A DNA stretch of 64,000 nt from Phycisphaerae bacterium (GCA_016927755.1 JAFGLZ010000064.1:1-64000); one strand, 5' to 3'; shown: positions 45,161 to 54,190, counted from the first letter of the stretch. Notes: generated by a model from the sequence alone, not told the origin. Made by a program: numbers and translations.

Positions 45161-47443
45161 TTACGGCTCCACCGTCTCGTAACCCTTCCCGTCCAGCATG
45201 ACGATGACGCGCGCCCCGATCGCCAGATACTTCCCCAAGTCCGGATGCTTCCGCGCTAGCGCGAAGTACTCATCCGAGTACAGCGCGATCTTCACCGTCC
45301 CCGGTTTCCGCTCCCCCGCCGTCGCATATACGCTGTCCACCCACGTCTCCCCCTCCCGATAGAACGTCTTCGCCCCGACAGTCCTCAGCACCTGCCGACC
45401 GCTCCCGTCGCGCAGACGCGACTCGTCCTCGTCAGCCGCCCAGCGCCCGCCCGGGAACCTTCTTGCAGGCGCTGCCGCCGCCTGCCCCGCGCTCTTCATC
45501 CGCAGAATTCTCTGACTCACGTCGACCGATTCCGCACCGCGTTGCGCCGCGAAGCCCCGCCCTGCCTTGGCCATTCCGCCTGCTCGCCCAGGACGATTCA
45601 GCGCCTCTCGCAGCACTGCGGGGGTCGAAGCGGGCCGCGCCGTGGTATCCTCCAACACCAACCACGACGTCAGCTCCGTCATGATCCCGTACTGCTTGCT
45701 CAGCCGGACCACCTCCTGCTTCAGCTCCTCGTTCGACCCGTGCAGCCGGATCTGGTCCATCAAGTAGCCGATCTTCGTCCTCGCCCAGAGACGCGGCACG
45801 AAGTCGTTTCCGGTCTGACTCGCCGGAAGCTCCGTCTCGAAGCCGAAAAGCATCTTCGTCTCCGACCGAGTGCCCGTCAGCCGAATCGTCGCCTTGCCGT
45901 GACCGCCGTACCGACCGAAGACCACCAGCTCGCTCCCCTTGAACAGGTCCGGCAGCTTCTTGGGATAGACGTCGTGCACGGAGATCCCATTGAACGTCAG
46001 CCCAACGTCGCTAAGCACCGGGTTGGCCAGCGACGTGTAGAAGTTGGACAGCTTGATCTCCAGGTCTTCCTGCTCCGTCACGTAGTCCCGATTCCCGTGA
46101 TTCTCCTCCGCCAGCCGATCCAGCAGATGCGTGTTGACCTTCGTCCCCACGCCCAGCACGAAGATCCGAACGTTCTGCTGATTCGCCGCCCGAACGTTCT
46201 GAAGGATCTCCTTGGCATCCGTCACCCCCACCGTCGGCTCGCCGTCCGTCATGAACACGACCAGATACGGCCGCTTCCCGTCCTCCGTCCGCATCTTCAG
46301 GGCATCGAGTAAGGCCTCGTTGATGTTCGTTCCGCCAATGGCCTTGAGTTCGTCGACGTGCTTCCTCGCCGCGCTGACGTCCTCCGCGTCGGCCGGCGTC
46401 AGCTTCGGCCTGAACGCACGCGACTCCGTGCTGAAGCTGACCACGTTGAACCGGTCGTCCTTGTTCAGGTTCGCCAGACAGAACTTCAGGCTCTTCTGCG
46501 CCTGCGCCATCTTCTCTCCGGACATGCTGCCGCTCACGTCGATGACGAAGCAGATGTCCTTCGGAATCACCTTCTCCGAATCGGGCATCTTCGGCGCCAG
46601 ACGAGCCATGAAGAACCCGTCCTCCGAGCCGTCCTTGTGCGTCAGCAGCGACAATCCGAACTCCTTGTCACTCAGGTTGTAATACAGAAGGAAGTCCTTG
46701 TCCGGCAGAACCGACTTGCCCTCGTAGCTGACCACGTACTCCTTGGGCCCCTTCCGATCGATCCGCGCCGGATGCGTCGGGCAGAACACGCTGCTGAGCG
46801 GCACGTCGCTCCGGATCGTCGCCACGACCGACACTTCCTCCAGCGGCTTGCTGCTGAACTTCTCCGTGTTCAGCGGATACCGATACGTCCCCTGCCCGCC
46901 CTGCACGGGAATCGCCTGGCTGTAGTCCATCGTGATCCGCACGTCGCCGTTCGGCGGGATCGGGAACACCCGTGCCTTGAACATCCGCGTGCCCACGTAC
47001 TCCAGCAGCGCCGGATCCTTCATCTTCCGGACGTAGTCCTCGTAGATCTGACGCGCCTTGTCCTTGTCCAGCAGCTCCCCAGAAACCTCCTTGCCGTTCA
47101 TGAACATCGTGAAACGCTGTACCGCCACGTCGTCGGGCAGCGGAAAGATGTACGTCCCCTCCAGTTGCCGCGGATTCGGATTGTGGAAGACTTGGTCGAC
47201 CTTCGTCACCGCCGCCGCGTTCGTGATCTCCACCGTGACGCGGTGGTGCTTGATGCTCAGCGGCATGTAGATCATCCGCGGCGGCCGGGGTCGCGGCGGC
47301 ATCGGCGGGATAATGCCCGGCAGAGGCTTGATGATGATGAACCCGTCCGCCCTCGCCGCTGCCGGCCCCATCAGCGCCGCCGCCATCGCTAGCGCAGCGC
47401 TCACCACCAACAGCCGAAATCGCTCACGTCGAGACGTACTCAT
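45161..47443 (-). CDS. Secreted VIT and vWA domain protein
   Basis: A 760-residue exported protein of the inter-alpha-trypsin-inhibitor heavy-chain-like class. The Sec signal (about 10-32) is followed by a proline-rich linker (PMPPRPRPPR), a VIT domain at about 65-185 and a vWA domain starting IDVSGSMSGEKM (metal site D302, S304, S306). The C-terminal 250 residues are of unknown type. Such proteins mediate surface or matrix contacts; the partner is unknown. ATG 47443 was chosen at the signal peptide. It is divergent from the AmmeMemoRadiSam cluster, with a 216-base gap to the chosen Memo start. Confidence 0.88.
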   Translation of the reverse strand: MSTSRRERFRLLVVSAALAMAAALMGPAAARADGFIIIKPLPGIIPPMPPRPRPPRMIYMPLSIKHHRVTVEITNAAAVTKVDQVFHNPNPRQLEGTYIFPLPDDVAVQRFTMFMNGKEVSGELLDKDKARQIYEDYVRKMKDPALLEYVGTRMFKARVFPIPPNGDVRITMDYSQAIPVQGGQGTYRYPLNTEKFSSKPLEEVSVVATIRSDVPLSSVFCPTHPARIDRKGPKEYVVSYEGKSVLPDKDFLLYYNLSDKEFGLSLLTHKDGSEDGFFMARLAPKMPDSEKVIPKDICFVIDVSGSMSGEKMAQAQKSLKFCLANLNKDDRFNVVSFSTESRAFRPKLTPADAEDVSAARKHVDELKAIGGTNINEALLDALKMRTEDGKRPYLVVFMTDGEPTVGVTDAKEILQNVRAANQQNVRIFVLGVGTKVNTHLLDRLAEENHGNRDYVTEQEDLEIKLSNFYTSLANPVLSDVGLTFNGISVHDVYPKKLPDLFKGSELVVFGRYGGHGKATIRLTGTRSETKMLFGFETELPASQTGNDFVPRLWARTKIGYLMDQIRLHGSNEELKQEVVRLSKQYGIMTELTSWLVLEDTTARPASTPAVLREALNRPGRAGGMAKAGRGFAAQRGAESVDVSQRILRMKSAGQAAAAPARRFPGGRWAADEDESRLRDGSGRQVLRTVGAKTFYREGETWVDSVYATAGERKPGTVKIALYSDEYFALARKHPDLGKYLAIGARVIVMLDGKGYETVEP

Positions 47444-47603
47444 GACCCGGGCTCCCTTGCCAGCGCACACAGAACCGGTGTAAGGACGCTCTTCCAGCCT
47501 GCTCACTATCTTAGACACCCCCAGCCCGGCCCGGTTCCCCCAATTACCGAAACCAATGAATCCCCCCATGCCCGCCGCCCTATCGGGCCGCCCGCCGATC
47601 ATC

Positions 47604-47612
47604 TGGTATAAT
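47604..47612 (+). promoter_or_regulatory. Extended -10 promoter of the AmmeMemoRadiSam cluster
   Basis: TGGTATAAT at 47604-47612 matches the extended -10 consensus (TGnTATAAT). No good -35 box is present, which fits this promoter class. It lies about 48 bases before the ATG at 47660. Confidence 0.6.
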
Positions 47613-47659
47613 TGACCCGTGACCCCGTTAGCTCAACCTGCCCGGCGGGAGACAAGACG

Positions 47660-49243
47660 ATGGCCCCGATGAAATGGCACAAGCTGGCTGTGGCAATGCT
47701 CGTCCTGTCCGCATCGGCCTGTCAGGCCGATCAGACCCAACCCCGCGTCCGCCCCCCCGAGTGCGCCGACGACCGATGGTACCCCAGCGATCCCAAGGTA
47801 CTCGCCCAAGAGATCGACGGCTTCCTCGCCAAGGCCGATCCCCCCTCGCTGCCCGGAAAGCCCGCCGCGCTGATCGCCCCCCACGCCGGCATCCGATACT
47901 CCGGCCCCATCGCCGCCGCCGCCTTCAAAACCGCCAAAGGCCAATCCTATAAGCGCGTCATCGTCCTCGGGTTCAGCCACGCCCATCGCTTCACCGGCGC
48001 GTCCATCCTGCCCAAAGTCACCGCCTACGCCACCCCACTCGGCAACATCCCCGTCGACCGAGAGGCCTGCGACAAGCTCCTCGAGCAGCCCGAGTTCACG
48101 CCCAACGAGCAGGTCCACCGCCGCGAGCACTCTCTCGAGATCGAGCTGCCCTTCCTGCAGCGGGCCCTCGGCGACTTCCGTCTCGTCCCCATTCTCGTCG
48201 GTGACATCGACCTGGCCGCCTACGGACGGATGGCCGCCGCCATGGCCCCCCTCGTCGACGACCAAACGCTCATCGTCGCCAGCAGCGACTTCACCCACTA
48301 CGGCCGCGGCTTCCTCTTCGTGCCCTTCACCGACGACGTCCAGAAGAACCTCGAGCGAATCGACCTCAGTGCCGCCGATCGCATCATGGCCCTGGACGTC
48401 GAGGGCTTCCTACGTAAGCTCGAGGAAAACGGCGTCGGTAACCCCAACTACCGTAGGCCGCAGACCATCTGCGGACGCGGACCCATCACCCTACTCATGA
48501 CGCTGCTCAACCGCCTCGGGACCTACAAGGGCTATCGCCTCGCATACGACACCTCCGGCCGGATGACCAACGACTGGAACCACTCCGTCAGCTACGTCGC
48601 CCTCGCCTTCGTAAAAACCGCCGACAAGCCAAAGGCCCCCTCGGCCGACGCAGCCTCCGAGACATTCACCCCCGCCGAACGCGAGGTCCTCCTGCGAATC
48701 GCCCGCGACGCTGCCACCCGAGCGCTGGACGGCAAGCCCCGCCTGGACCCCAGGCTCCCCAAGTACGCCCTGACCAAGAACATGGAGCAGACCGCCGGCG
48801 CCTTCGTCACGCTCAAGAACCACGGCCGACTCAGAGGCTGCATCGGCACGATCGTCGGACGCGGACCCCTCGTCGATTGCGTCGTCGACAACGCAGTCAA
48901 TGCCGCCACCCGCGACTATCGATTCGCCGGCGACCCCGTCAAGCTCCCCGAGATGAAGGACATCACTGTCGAGATCAGCGTCATGTCGCCCCTGAAGCCC
49001 ATCGACGACCCCAAGCAGATCGTCCTCGGCAAGCACGGAGTGATCCTCACCCGAGGGCTCAGGCGCAGCGTCTACTTGCCCCAAGTCGCCACCGAGACGG
49101 GATGGGATCTCGAAACCTTCCTCTCGCGACTCAGCATGAAAGCCGGTCTGCCCGCCGATGCCTGGCGACAGCCCGGAACCCGTCTCGAAGTCTTCACGGC
49201 CGAGGTCTTCGGCGAGCCCGAGGTCTCCCATGCGTCGAAGTAG
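47660..49243 (+). CDS. AmmeMemoRadiSam proteins B and A fused (Memo plus AMMECR1), predicted lipoprotein
   Basis: A 527-residue fusion of Memo-like (about 35-310) and AMMECR1-like (about 330-525) domains. In Memo the expected metal ligands of human MEMO1 are all matched: PHAG (H75), a second His in GFSHAHRF and a Cys in TICGRGPI. The AMMECR1 part shows GAFVTLKNHGRLRGCIGT and AATRDYRF. The N-terminus (HKLAVAMLVLSASAC, Cys21) is a lipoprotein signal, so the protein is predicted on the outer side of the membrane. An upstream GTG (47612) would only lengthen the signal region. The stop overlaps the DUF362 gene by 14 bases. Confidence 0.9.
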   Translation: MAPMKWHKLAVAMLVLSASACQADQTQPRVRPPECADDRWYPSDPKVLAQEIDGFLAKADPPSLPGKPAALIAPHAGIRYSGPIAAAAFKTAKGQSYKRVIVLGFSHAHRFTGASILPKVTAYATPLGNIPVDREACDKLLEQPEFTPNEQVHRREHSLEIELPFLQRALGDFRLVPILVGDIDLAAYGRMAAAMAPLVDDQTLIVASSDFTHYGRGFLFVPFTDDVQKNLERIDLSAADRIMALDVEGFLRKLEENGVGNPNYRRPQTICGRGPITLLMTLLNRLGTYKGYRLAYDTSGRMTNDWNHSVSYVALAFVKTADKPKAPSADAASETFTPAEREVLLRIARDAATRALDGKPRLDPRLPKYALTKNMEQTAGAFVTLKNHGRLRGCIGTIVGRGPLVDCVVDNAVNAATRDYRFAGDPVKLPEMKDITVEISVMSPLKPIDDPKQIVLGKHGVILTRGLRRSVYLPQVATETGWDLETFLSRLSMKAGLPADAWRQPGTRLEVFTAEVFGEPEVSHASK

Positions 49244-50270
49244 CTATTCCAACGGCATCCCCCCGCTTCGCCTCACCCGACGCGAGTTCGTCCGTCAGCT
49301 CCCGCTCGCCGCCGCCGCCGCGGGCTCATTCCTCGGCTGCCACCAATCCGGCGGGGCCCCCATTCCAAAGCCTCCCCCCGGCAAGTCTCGGGTGATCGTT
49401 GCCCGAAACGACAAGCTGACCCACGGTGACGCCCGCCAGCACCTTGATCTCCTGGTCAAGATCCTCGACGCCGGCATCATGAGGCTGACCGACCTGCCCA
49501 CTCCCGAGCAGGCATGGTCCGCGCTCTTTCGCCCCGAGGACGTCGTCGGCATCAAGGTCAACACACTCGGGCGATCGACGCACCCCGTGGTCGCCGACGC
49601 CCTCGCCGCCGGGCTCCGCAAGGCCGGTCTGCCCGCCGAGAACATCGTCATCTGGGACCGGTTCGATGCCGAGCTCCACGCCGCCGGATACCGCCTCAAC
49701 AAGTCCGCCTCCGGAGTGGGCTGCTACGGCACAGACGCCGGTCCCGACGCACGAGGCGCCGGCTACGAGCAGACCGTCGAGACCAGCGGCGAGATCGGAA
49801 GTTGCTTCAGCCAGATCGTCACGCGTAAGGTCACCGCGCTCATCAGCGCCGGCGTCCTCAAGCACCACGACCTCGCCGGCCTCAGCGGCTCCCTCAAGAA
49901 CTTCTACGGCGCCATCCACAATCCGAACAAGTATCACGACGACAACTGCAGCCCCTACGTCGCCGACGTCGTCAGGTCGCGCCACATCGCCCCCAAGCTC
50001 CGACTCGCCGTCATGGACGGCATCGAGGCCCAGTATCACGCCGGACCCGCCAAGCACCCCGCCTTCACCTGGAACTACGCCGGCCTCCTCCTCAGCCGAG
50101 ATCTCGTCGCCATCGATCGCGTCTCGGCCGAGATCATCGATCAGAAGCGCATCGAAAAGGGCAAGAAACCCCTCGCCAAGGACGGGCGTCCCATCACCCA
50201 CGTCTTCGCCGCTGCCGACAGAGGCCTCGGCGTCGCCGACCTGGCCAAGATCGACCGCATCGAGCTATGA
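49230..50270 (+). CDS. DUF362-domain protein with Tat/lipoprotein signal
   Basis: A 346-residue protein with the DUF362 pattern: VGIKVNTLGRSTHPVVADAL, IVIWDRFDAEL, LKHHDLAGLSGSLKNFYG and LAVMDGIEAQYH. The N-terminus has a twin-arginine motif (TRREFVRQ, R17-R18) and a lipobox-like end (AAAAAGSFLGC, Cys37), so export in folded form and lipid attachment are predicted. DUF362 proteins often go with iron-sulfur proteins, but this one lacks a ferredoxin domain. Its ATG lies inside the Memo-AMMECR1 gene and the radical SAM gene follows, so it is embedded in the AmmeMemoRadiSam unit. Confidence 0.85.
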   Translation: MRRSSYSNGIPPLRLTRREFVRQLPLAAAAAGSFLGCHQSGGAPIPKPPPGKSRVIVARNDKLTHGDARQHLDLLVKILDAGIMRLTDLPTPEQAWSALFRPEDVVGIKVNTLGRSTHPVVADALAAGLRKAGLPAENIVIWDRFDAELHAAGYRLNKSASGVGCYGTDAGPDARGAGYEQTVETSGEIGSCFSQIVTRKVTALISAGVLKHHDLAGLSGSLKNFYGAIHNPNKYHDDNCSPYVADVVRSRHIAPKLRLAVMDGIEAQYHAGPAKHPAFTWNYAGLLLSRDLVAIDRVSAEIIDQKRIEKGKKPLAKDGRPITHVFAAADRGLGVADLAKIDRIEL

Positions 50271-50291
50271 CCTGCCGCCGAGCCACGCCCC

Positions 50292-50314
50292 GTAGCACGG
50301 GCGTCTCGCCCGTG
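50292..50314 (+). repeat. REP-like palindrome (GTAGC-type), single copy
   Basis: GTAGC leads into CACGGGC-GTCTC-GCCCGTG. It belongs to the same family as the second hairpin at 19639-19657. It sits just after the DUF362 gene. Confidence 0.75.
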
Positions 50315-50346
50315 AACATGAATGCCCAGTGCTTCAAGGGAGGGCG

Positions 50347-50399
50347 AGCGTCCCCGCGAGCCGCCCCCCCCCCGGAATGGCAAGCGTCCCCGCGAGCCG
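50347..50399. repeat. Short direct repeat in the DUF362-AmrS spacer
   Basis: AGCGTCCCCGCGAGCCG occurs twice, at 50347-50363 and 50383-50399, separated by a C-run. Related wording (AGAGCGTCCCC) appears in the spacer near 58015. It is probably another REP-like family. Confidence 0.6.
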
Positions 50400-50433
50400 G
50401 AGCCCCCGCTCTACCACCACCCCCCCTCCCGTC

Positions 50434-50439
50434 TATAAT
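50434..50439 (+). promoter_or_regulatory. Consensus -10 box directly before the radical SAM gene
   Basis: A perfect TATAAT ends 10 bases before the ATG at 50450, with no credible -35 box. If used, transcription would start within a few bases of the start codon, giving a leaderless or nearly leaderless mRNA. Confidence 0.4.
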
Positions 50440-50449
50440 AGGTGAATAG

Positions 50450-51718
50450 ATGAACGCCCCCCGTTCCCGTTCCCGCGAGCCCAAGAGGCCAAACGTGTCG
50501 ACGCCACCACCTACCCCCCTGAACGACCTCTCCCGCCGCGAGATCCTCCGCGACGCCGTTTGCGCCGGATGCGCCCTCACCGGCCTGCCCGCCCTCGCCC
50601 GCGCCCAGGACGCCGCCGCCGACTCCAAGCTCAAGCTCGCCGGCCCCGAGCTGCCCGGCGTCGTCCGCCATCCCGCGATGTTTTGGGACAAGCAGCCCGA
50701 CAGCAAGGTCCTCTGCCAACTCTGTCCACGGGAGTGCCGTGTCGCCGACGTCGAACGCGGCTACTGCGGCGTCCGTGAGAACCGCGGCGGCCAGTACCAG
50801 ACCCTCGTCTACGGCGCCCTCTGCTCACTCAACGTCGACCCCATCGAGAAGAAACCCCTCTTCCACTATCTCCCCGGCACCACCGCCGCCAGCATCGCCA
50901 CCGCCGGATGCAACATGGAGTGCAAGTTCTGCCAGAACTGGGAGATCAGCCAGTTCCGCCCCGAGCAGGTCCCCAGCCGCCCCATGACCCCCGACCGCTT
51001 CGTCGAGCTCGTAAAGGGCGTCCAGAATCAGCATCAATGCCACACCATCGCCTACACCTACAGCGAGCCCACGATCTACTACGAGTTCATGCACGACGCC
51101 GCCGCCGCCGCGCGCCAGCACGGCCTCGGCAGCGTCTCCATCTCGAATGGCTACATCCTCGAGAAACCCCTCCGCAAGCTCTGCGCCCATCTGACCGGAA
51201 TCAAGGTCGACCTGAAGGCCTTCACCGAGGACTTCTACAAGAAGATGTGCGCCGCCAAGCTGAAGCCCGTCCTCGACGCCCTACAGGTCCTCGCCTCGAC
51301 GGGCATCTGGACCGAGCTCGTCATCCTGATCATCCCGACGCTCAACGACTCGCCCGACGAGATCGGCAAGATGGCCAAGTGGGTCGTCAAGAACCTCGGC
51401 CCCAACGTCCCCATGCACTTCACCCGATTCCACCCGACCTACCGCGTCAAGAACCTCCCCGCCACCCCCGTCCAGACCGTCGAACGAGCCAGGAAGATCG
51501 CCCTCGACGCCGGCGTCCGCTACGCCTATGTCGGCAACGTCCCTTGGAACGAAGGCGAGAACACCTACTGCCACTCCTGCCACACGCCCGTCATCGAGCG
51601 GCGCGGCTTCATGATCCGACAGAACAAGATCACCGACGGCAAATGCCCCAAGTGCCAAACCACCATCCCCGGCGTCTGGACCCAAGCCCAAGCCCTCAGC
51701 TTCAAGCCCAAAGCATGA
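50450..51718 (+). CDS. amrS: AmmeMemoRadiSam-system radical SAM enzyme with Tat-like signal
   Basis: Radical SAM protein of 422 residues with all AmrS hallmarks. There is an N-terminal Cys cluster (LCQLCPREC, C89, C92, C96; GYCGVRE, C106), the [4Fe-4S] motif CNMECKFC (C154, C158, C161) and WEISQFRPEQ. SNGYILEKPLRKL and a C-terminal four-Cys zinc-ribbon-like part (CHSC ... CPKC, about 370-400) follow. Unusually, residues 20-55 look like a Tat signal (SRREILRDAVCAG, hydrophobic core, then ALARAQDA). Export of a radical SAM enzyme would be exceptional, though Tat carries folded Fe-S proteins. It ends just before a palindromic terminator-like element. Confidence 0.9.
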   Translation: MNAPRSRSREPKRPNVSTPPPTPLNDLSRREILRDAVCAGCALTGLPALARAQDAAADSKLKLAGPELPGVVRHPAMFWDKQPDSKVLCQLCPRECRVADVERGYCGVRENRGGQYQTLVYGALCSLNVDPIEKKPLFHYLPGTTAASIATAGCNMECKFCQNWEISQFRPEQVPSRPMTPDRFVELVKGVQNQHQCHTIAYTYSEPTIYYEFMHDAAAAARQHGLGSVSISNGYILEKPLRKLCAHLTGIKVDLKAFTEDFYKKMCAAKLKPVLDALQVLASTGIWTELVILIIPTLNDSPDEIGKMAKWVVKNLGPNVPMHFTRFHPTYRVKNLPATPVQTVERARKIALDAGVRYAYVGNVPWNEGENTYCHSCHTPVIERRGFMIRQNKITDGKCPKCQTTIPGVWTQAQALSFKPKA

Positions 51719-51722
51719 GCGC

Positions 51723-51748
51723 AAAAAAGGTGTCAGGAACCTTTTTTT
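51723..51748 (+). repeat. REP-like palindrome (AAAAAAGGT-type) after amrS
   Basis: AAAAAAGGT and ACCTTTTTTT arms enclose GTCAGGA. It is almost identical to 24827-24850. Lying 4 bases after the amrS stop codon, with a T-run, it could serve as the terminator of the cluster. Confidence 0.8.
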
Positions 51749-51978
51749 CGCACTGTCTACACGCAATGTGTTTTCTTGGAAGGCTTTACAGAATCCGATC
51801 GCGTGTCGTCTCCCACGAAGCCACCCCCGATACCGCGCCATCGCCCACACAGAAGCCAGATACGGCCCTGAGAGCACAATCTGACTATAGGCGTAGCCGA
51901 GCAACCGGCTGCAGACCGGGTTCCGTGTGCCCCCTCCCCGTGATCCAAGAGAGCCTCCGCGGGGCACACATCGGCGGA

Positions 51979-54174
51979 TCAGTCGGGATCACCGGGATGA
52001 TAGACCCGTTTGGCCGCGGCCTTGACGTCCTCCCAGTAGAACGGCATCTCCTTGAGTTTCTTCTGAGACAGCAATCCGGCTTGATCAAAGAAGTGCGGGG
52101 ACTTAGGATCACCGCTCGCCCCGAACTGAACGAGCGTCCTGGCCCGGACCCGTTTGCCAAACTCGACGGCAGCCATGTAGCTGTTGCCCACGACGCCGTA
52201 GTGCTTCATCATCGGTTTGACGAACGGGATTGACGGCGTGAAGTACTGCGTGAAGACCGCGCCGACCGGGCCCGGCAGTCCGGCCGAGGGCAGGCTCGCC
52301 AGCTTGTCGTTGAAAGGGATCTTGTAGAAGTCGGCCACGTTGGCGTGCCGTTGAAGTCGGTTGATCTTGCCATAGGCAATCTTCCAGGTGCCGAAGTTGC
52401 CGCGCAACTTCTCGGCTGCCGCGACTAGCGCCTCCAATTGGCGGGCGGGGTTGCCGATGAATTCCTGCTTCAGCTTCTCGCTCATGCCGTATCCCGATCC
52501 ATACATCTCCTCGCACCAAGCCAGGCACAGCGTCGCCTGGGTCGAGTCGACGCCGCCGCGGCAGTCCCAGTCGAGCAAGTGCTTCATGTACGGCTCGACC
52601 CGCGATGCTAGGGCCGCGTCAGTCTGCTTCAATCGTTCCAGCTTCCGCTCGAACTTGGGCAACTCTGTCAGCGCCCAATAGATCGTCGTGTCGAAGATCA
52701 GTTCCAGCCACTGCTCGTACGTAACGTCCTTCAGCCCCCTCAGTAGATACCGCGACACCTTCGCGCGACGTTTGTCCGAGAGCTGTTCTTCCGGCGCGAC
52801 CATGTAGCCGGGAAAATCACCGAGGTAGGCATTGCCGTCGTCGGTGGCCGTGAAGGGAGACTGATTGCAGCTCTGCACGAAGCCCGAGATCGGATTGAGC
52901 ACCTGCGGCATCTCATCGAGCCTGTGGACGCCCTTCCAATCCGTGTTCGGGTCCGTTCCGTCCACGGAGTGGGACCAATCAAATCGCGGGTCCCGTCGCG
53001 GCACGATCCCGTTGTAGAGGTAGTAGATGTTGCCGTCCCGATCCGCGTAGATCATGTTGAACAGGTGCTGCTCCATCCCTTCCATCGCTCGCTTGATCTC
53101 GGCCAGATTGCGCGATCGGACCATCTTGAGCGTCTGCCGCGCAAGAAACGCCTCGTGCAGCTTCCCGACGTTCGCCGAGAGGTACTTATCGCCGCCGATA
53201 TGCCTGACGACGGGACCGTGATGGGTCTTTCGAAGCGTATACTCCTTGATCGTCATGCCCTTGCCGGTCTTGACCGCGATCACGTCCTTCCACTCCGTGG
53301 CCGTTCGATAACCGTCACCGTAGCGGTAGTTCAACGGGCGGTCCCGGTCGTCGAAGATCTCGATCCACGTGTCCCCGGAATCCGGGTTGTTGACCGTGAA
53401 CGACCAGCCGAGGTACTCATTGAACCCGATGGTTGGCAGCAGACTCCCGAAGAACGTCCCGCCCGAGAAGCTCCAGCCCTCGCCGCTGCGCAGATGGGCC
53501 TCGTAGAACTGCCCGAAGCCGTAGTATGGCTGATGGGGATTCGCAAAAAGCATGGTATTGCCCGACCGGGTCTTGCTCGGCGCGATGGCCCAGGCGTTGC
53601 TGCCGATTGCGTCTTGCGCCGGCCCGTACGCCCGCGCGGATCCCTCGGTCGACAACTTCCTCGGCCCCTTATAGACCATCTTCAAGACAATGGCGCGATA
53701 GCCAGCCAGTACGTGCCACGGTTCGAACCGCTCGAGAAGACGCAATGTGACGTCGGGATGCTTGTCCAGAAAGTAGTTCAGCCCCGCCGCGAAGGCCCGA
53801 CACATCGTGCGGCTCTCCGGATCGATCGTCTCGATCTCCTCACGGGCACGGCGAGGAATCTCGAACGTCCGCGCAAGCAGATCCGTCTCGAGTTCCTTGC
53901 TTCCGTGCAATTCGGAGTATCTGCCCAGCCCCTGGATGTAGGAGTCCTCGATCTGCCACAAGAAGTCTTCTGCCTGGCAATAGGCGAACCCGAAGATCAC
54001 GGACGCGTCGGTCGGCCCGTCGATATGCGGCACGCCGTACCCGTCGCGATAGATCGTCACGCCCCTGGCCATGGCCTCGGCATCCTTGTCTACTCCAGCC
54101 GCAAGGCTCTTGGGCGCCGTCCCAACCAGCAACACCGTCAACAATACAACGACTCGACTCACTACCTGATTCAT
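51979..54174 (-). CDS. Secreted penicillin-acylase-family hydrolase
   Basis: Extracytoplasmic Ntn-hydrolase of 731 residues. After a signal peptide (1-25) comes the A-chain region (VTIYRDGYGVPHIDGPTD, AYCQAEDFLWQIEDSY). The nucleophile after self-cleavage should be Ser192 in AIGSNAWAIAPS, followed by the B-chain motif TMLFANPHQPYYGFGQFYEA. Family members cleave acyl groups from beta-lactams, acyl-homoserine lactones or other amides; the substrate is not evident. A palindromic element lies just before its start codon, between it and the sulfatase. Confidence 0.9.
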   Translation of the reverse strand: MNQVVSRVVVLLTVLLVGTAPKSLAAGVDKDAEAMARGVTIYRDGYGVPHIDGPTDASVIFGFAYCQAEDFLWQIEDSYIQGLGRYSELHGSKELETDLLARTFEIPRRAREEIETIDPESRTMCRAFAAGLNYFLDKHPDVTLRLLERFEPWHVLAGYRAIVLKMVYKGPRKLSTEGSARAYGPAQDAIGSNAWAIAPSKTRSGNTMLFANPHQPYYGFGQFYEAHLRSGEGWSFSGGTFFGSLLPTIGFNEYLGWSFTVNNPDSGDTWIEIFDDRDRPLNYRYGDGYRTATEWKDVIAVKTGKGMTIKEYTLRKTHHGPVVRHIGGDKYLSANVGKLHEAFLARQTLKMVRSRNLAEIKRAMEGMEQHLFNMIYADRDGNIYYLYNGIVPRRDPRFDWSHSVDGTDPNTDWKGVHRLDEMPQVLNPISGFVQSCNQSPFTATDDGNAYLGDFPGYMVAPEEQLSDKRRAKVSRYLLRGLKDVTYEQWLELIFDTTIYWALTELPKFERKLERLKQTDAALASRVEPYMKHLLDWDCRGGVDSTQATLCLAWCEEMYGSGYGMSEKLKQEFIGNPARQLEALVAAAEKLRGNFGTWKIAYGKINRLQRHANVADFYKIPFNDKLASLPSAGLPGPVGAVFTQYFTPSIPFVKPMMKHYGVVGNSYMAAVEFGKRVRARTLVQFGASGDPKSPHFFDQAGLLSQKKLKEMPFYWEDVKAAAKRVYHPGDPD

Positions 54175-54190
54175 GGTCGCCCCTTCGATG

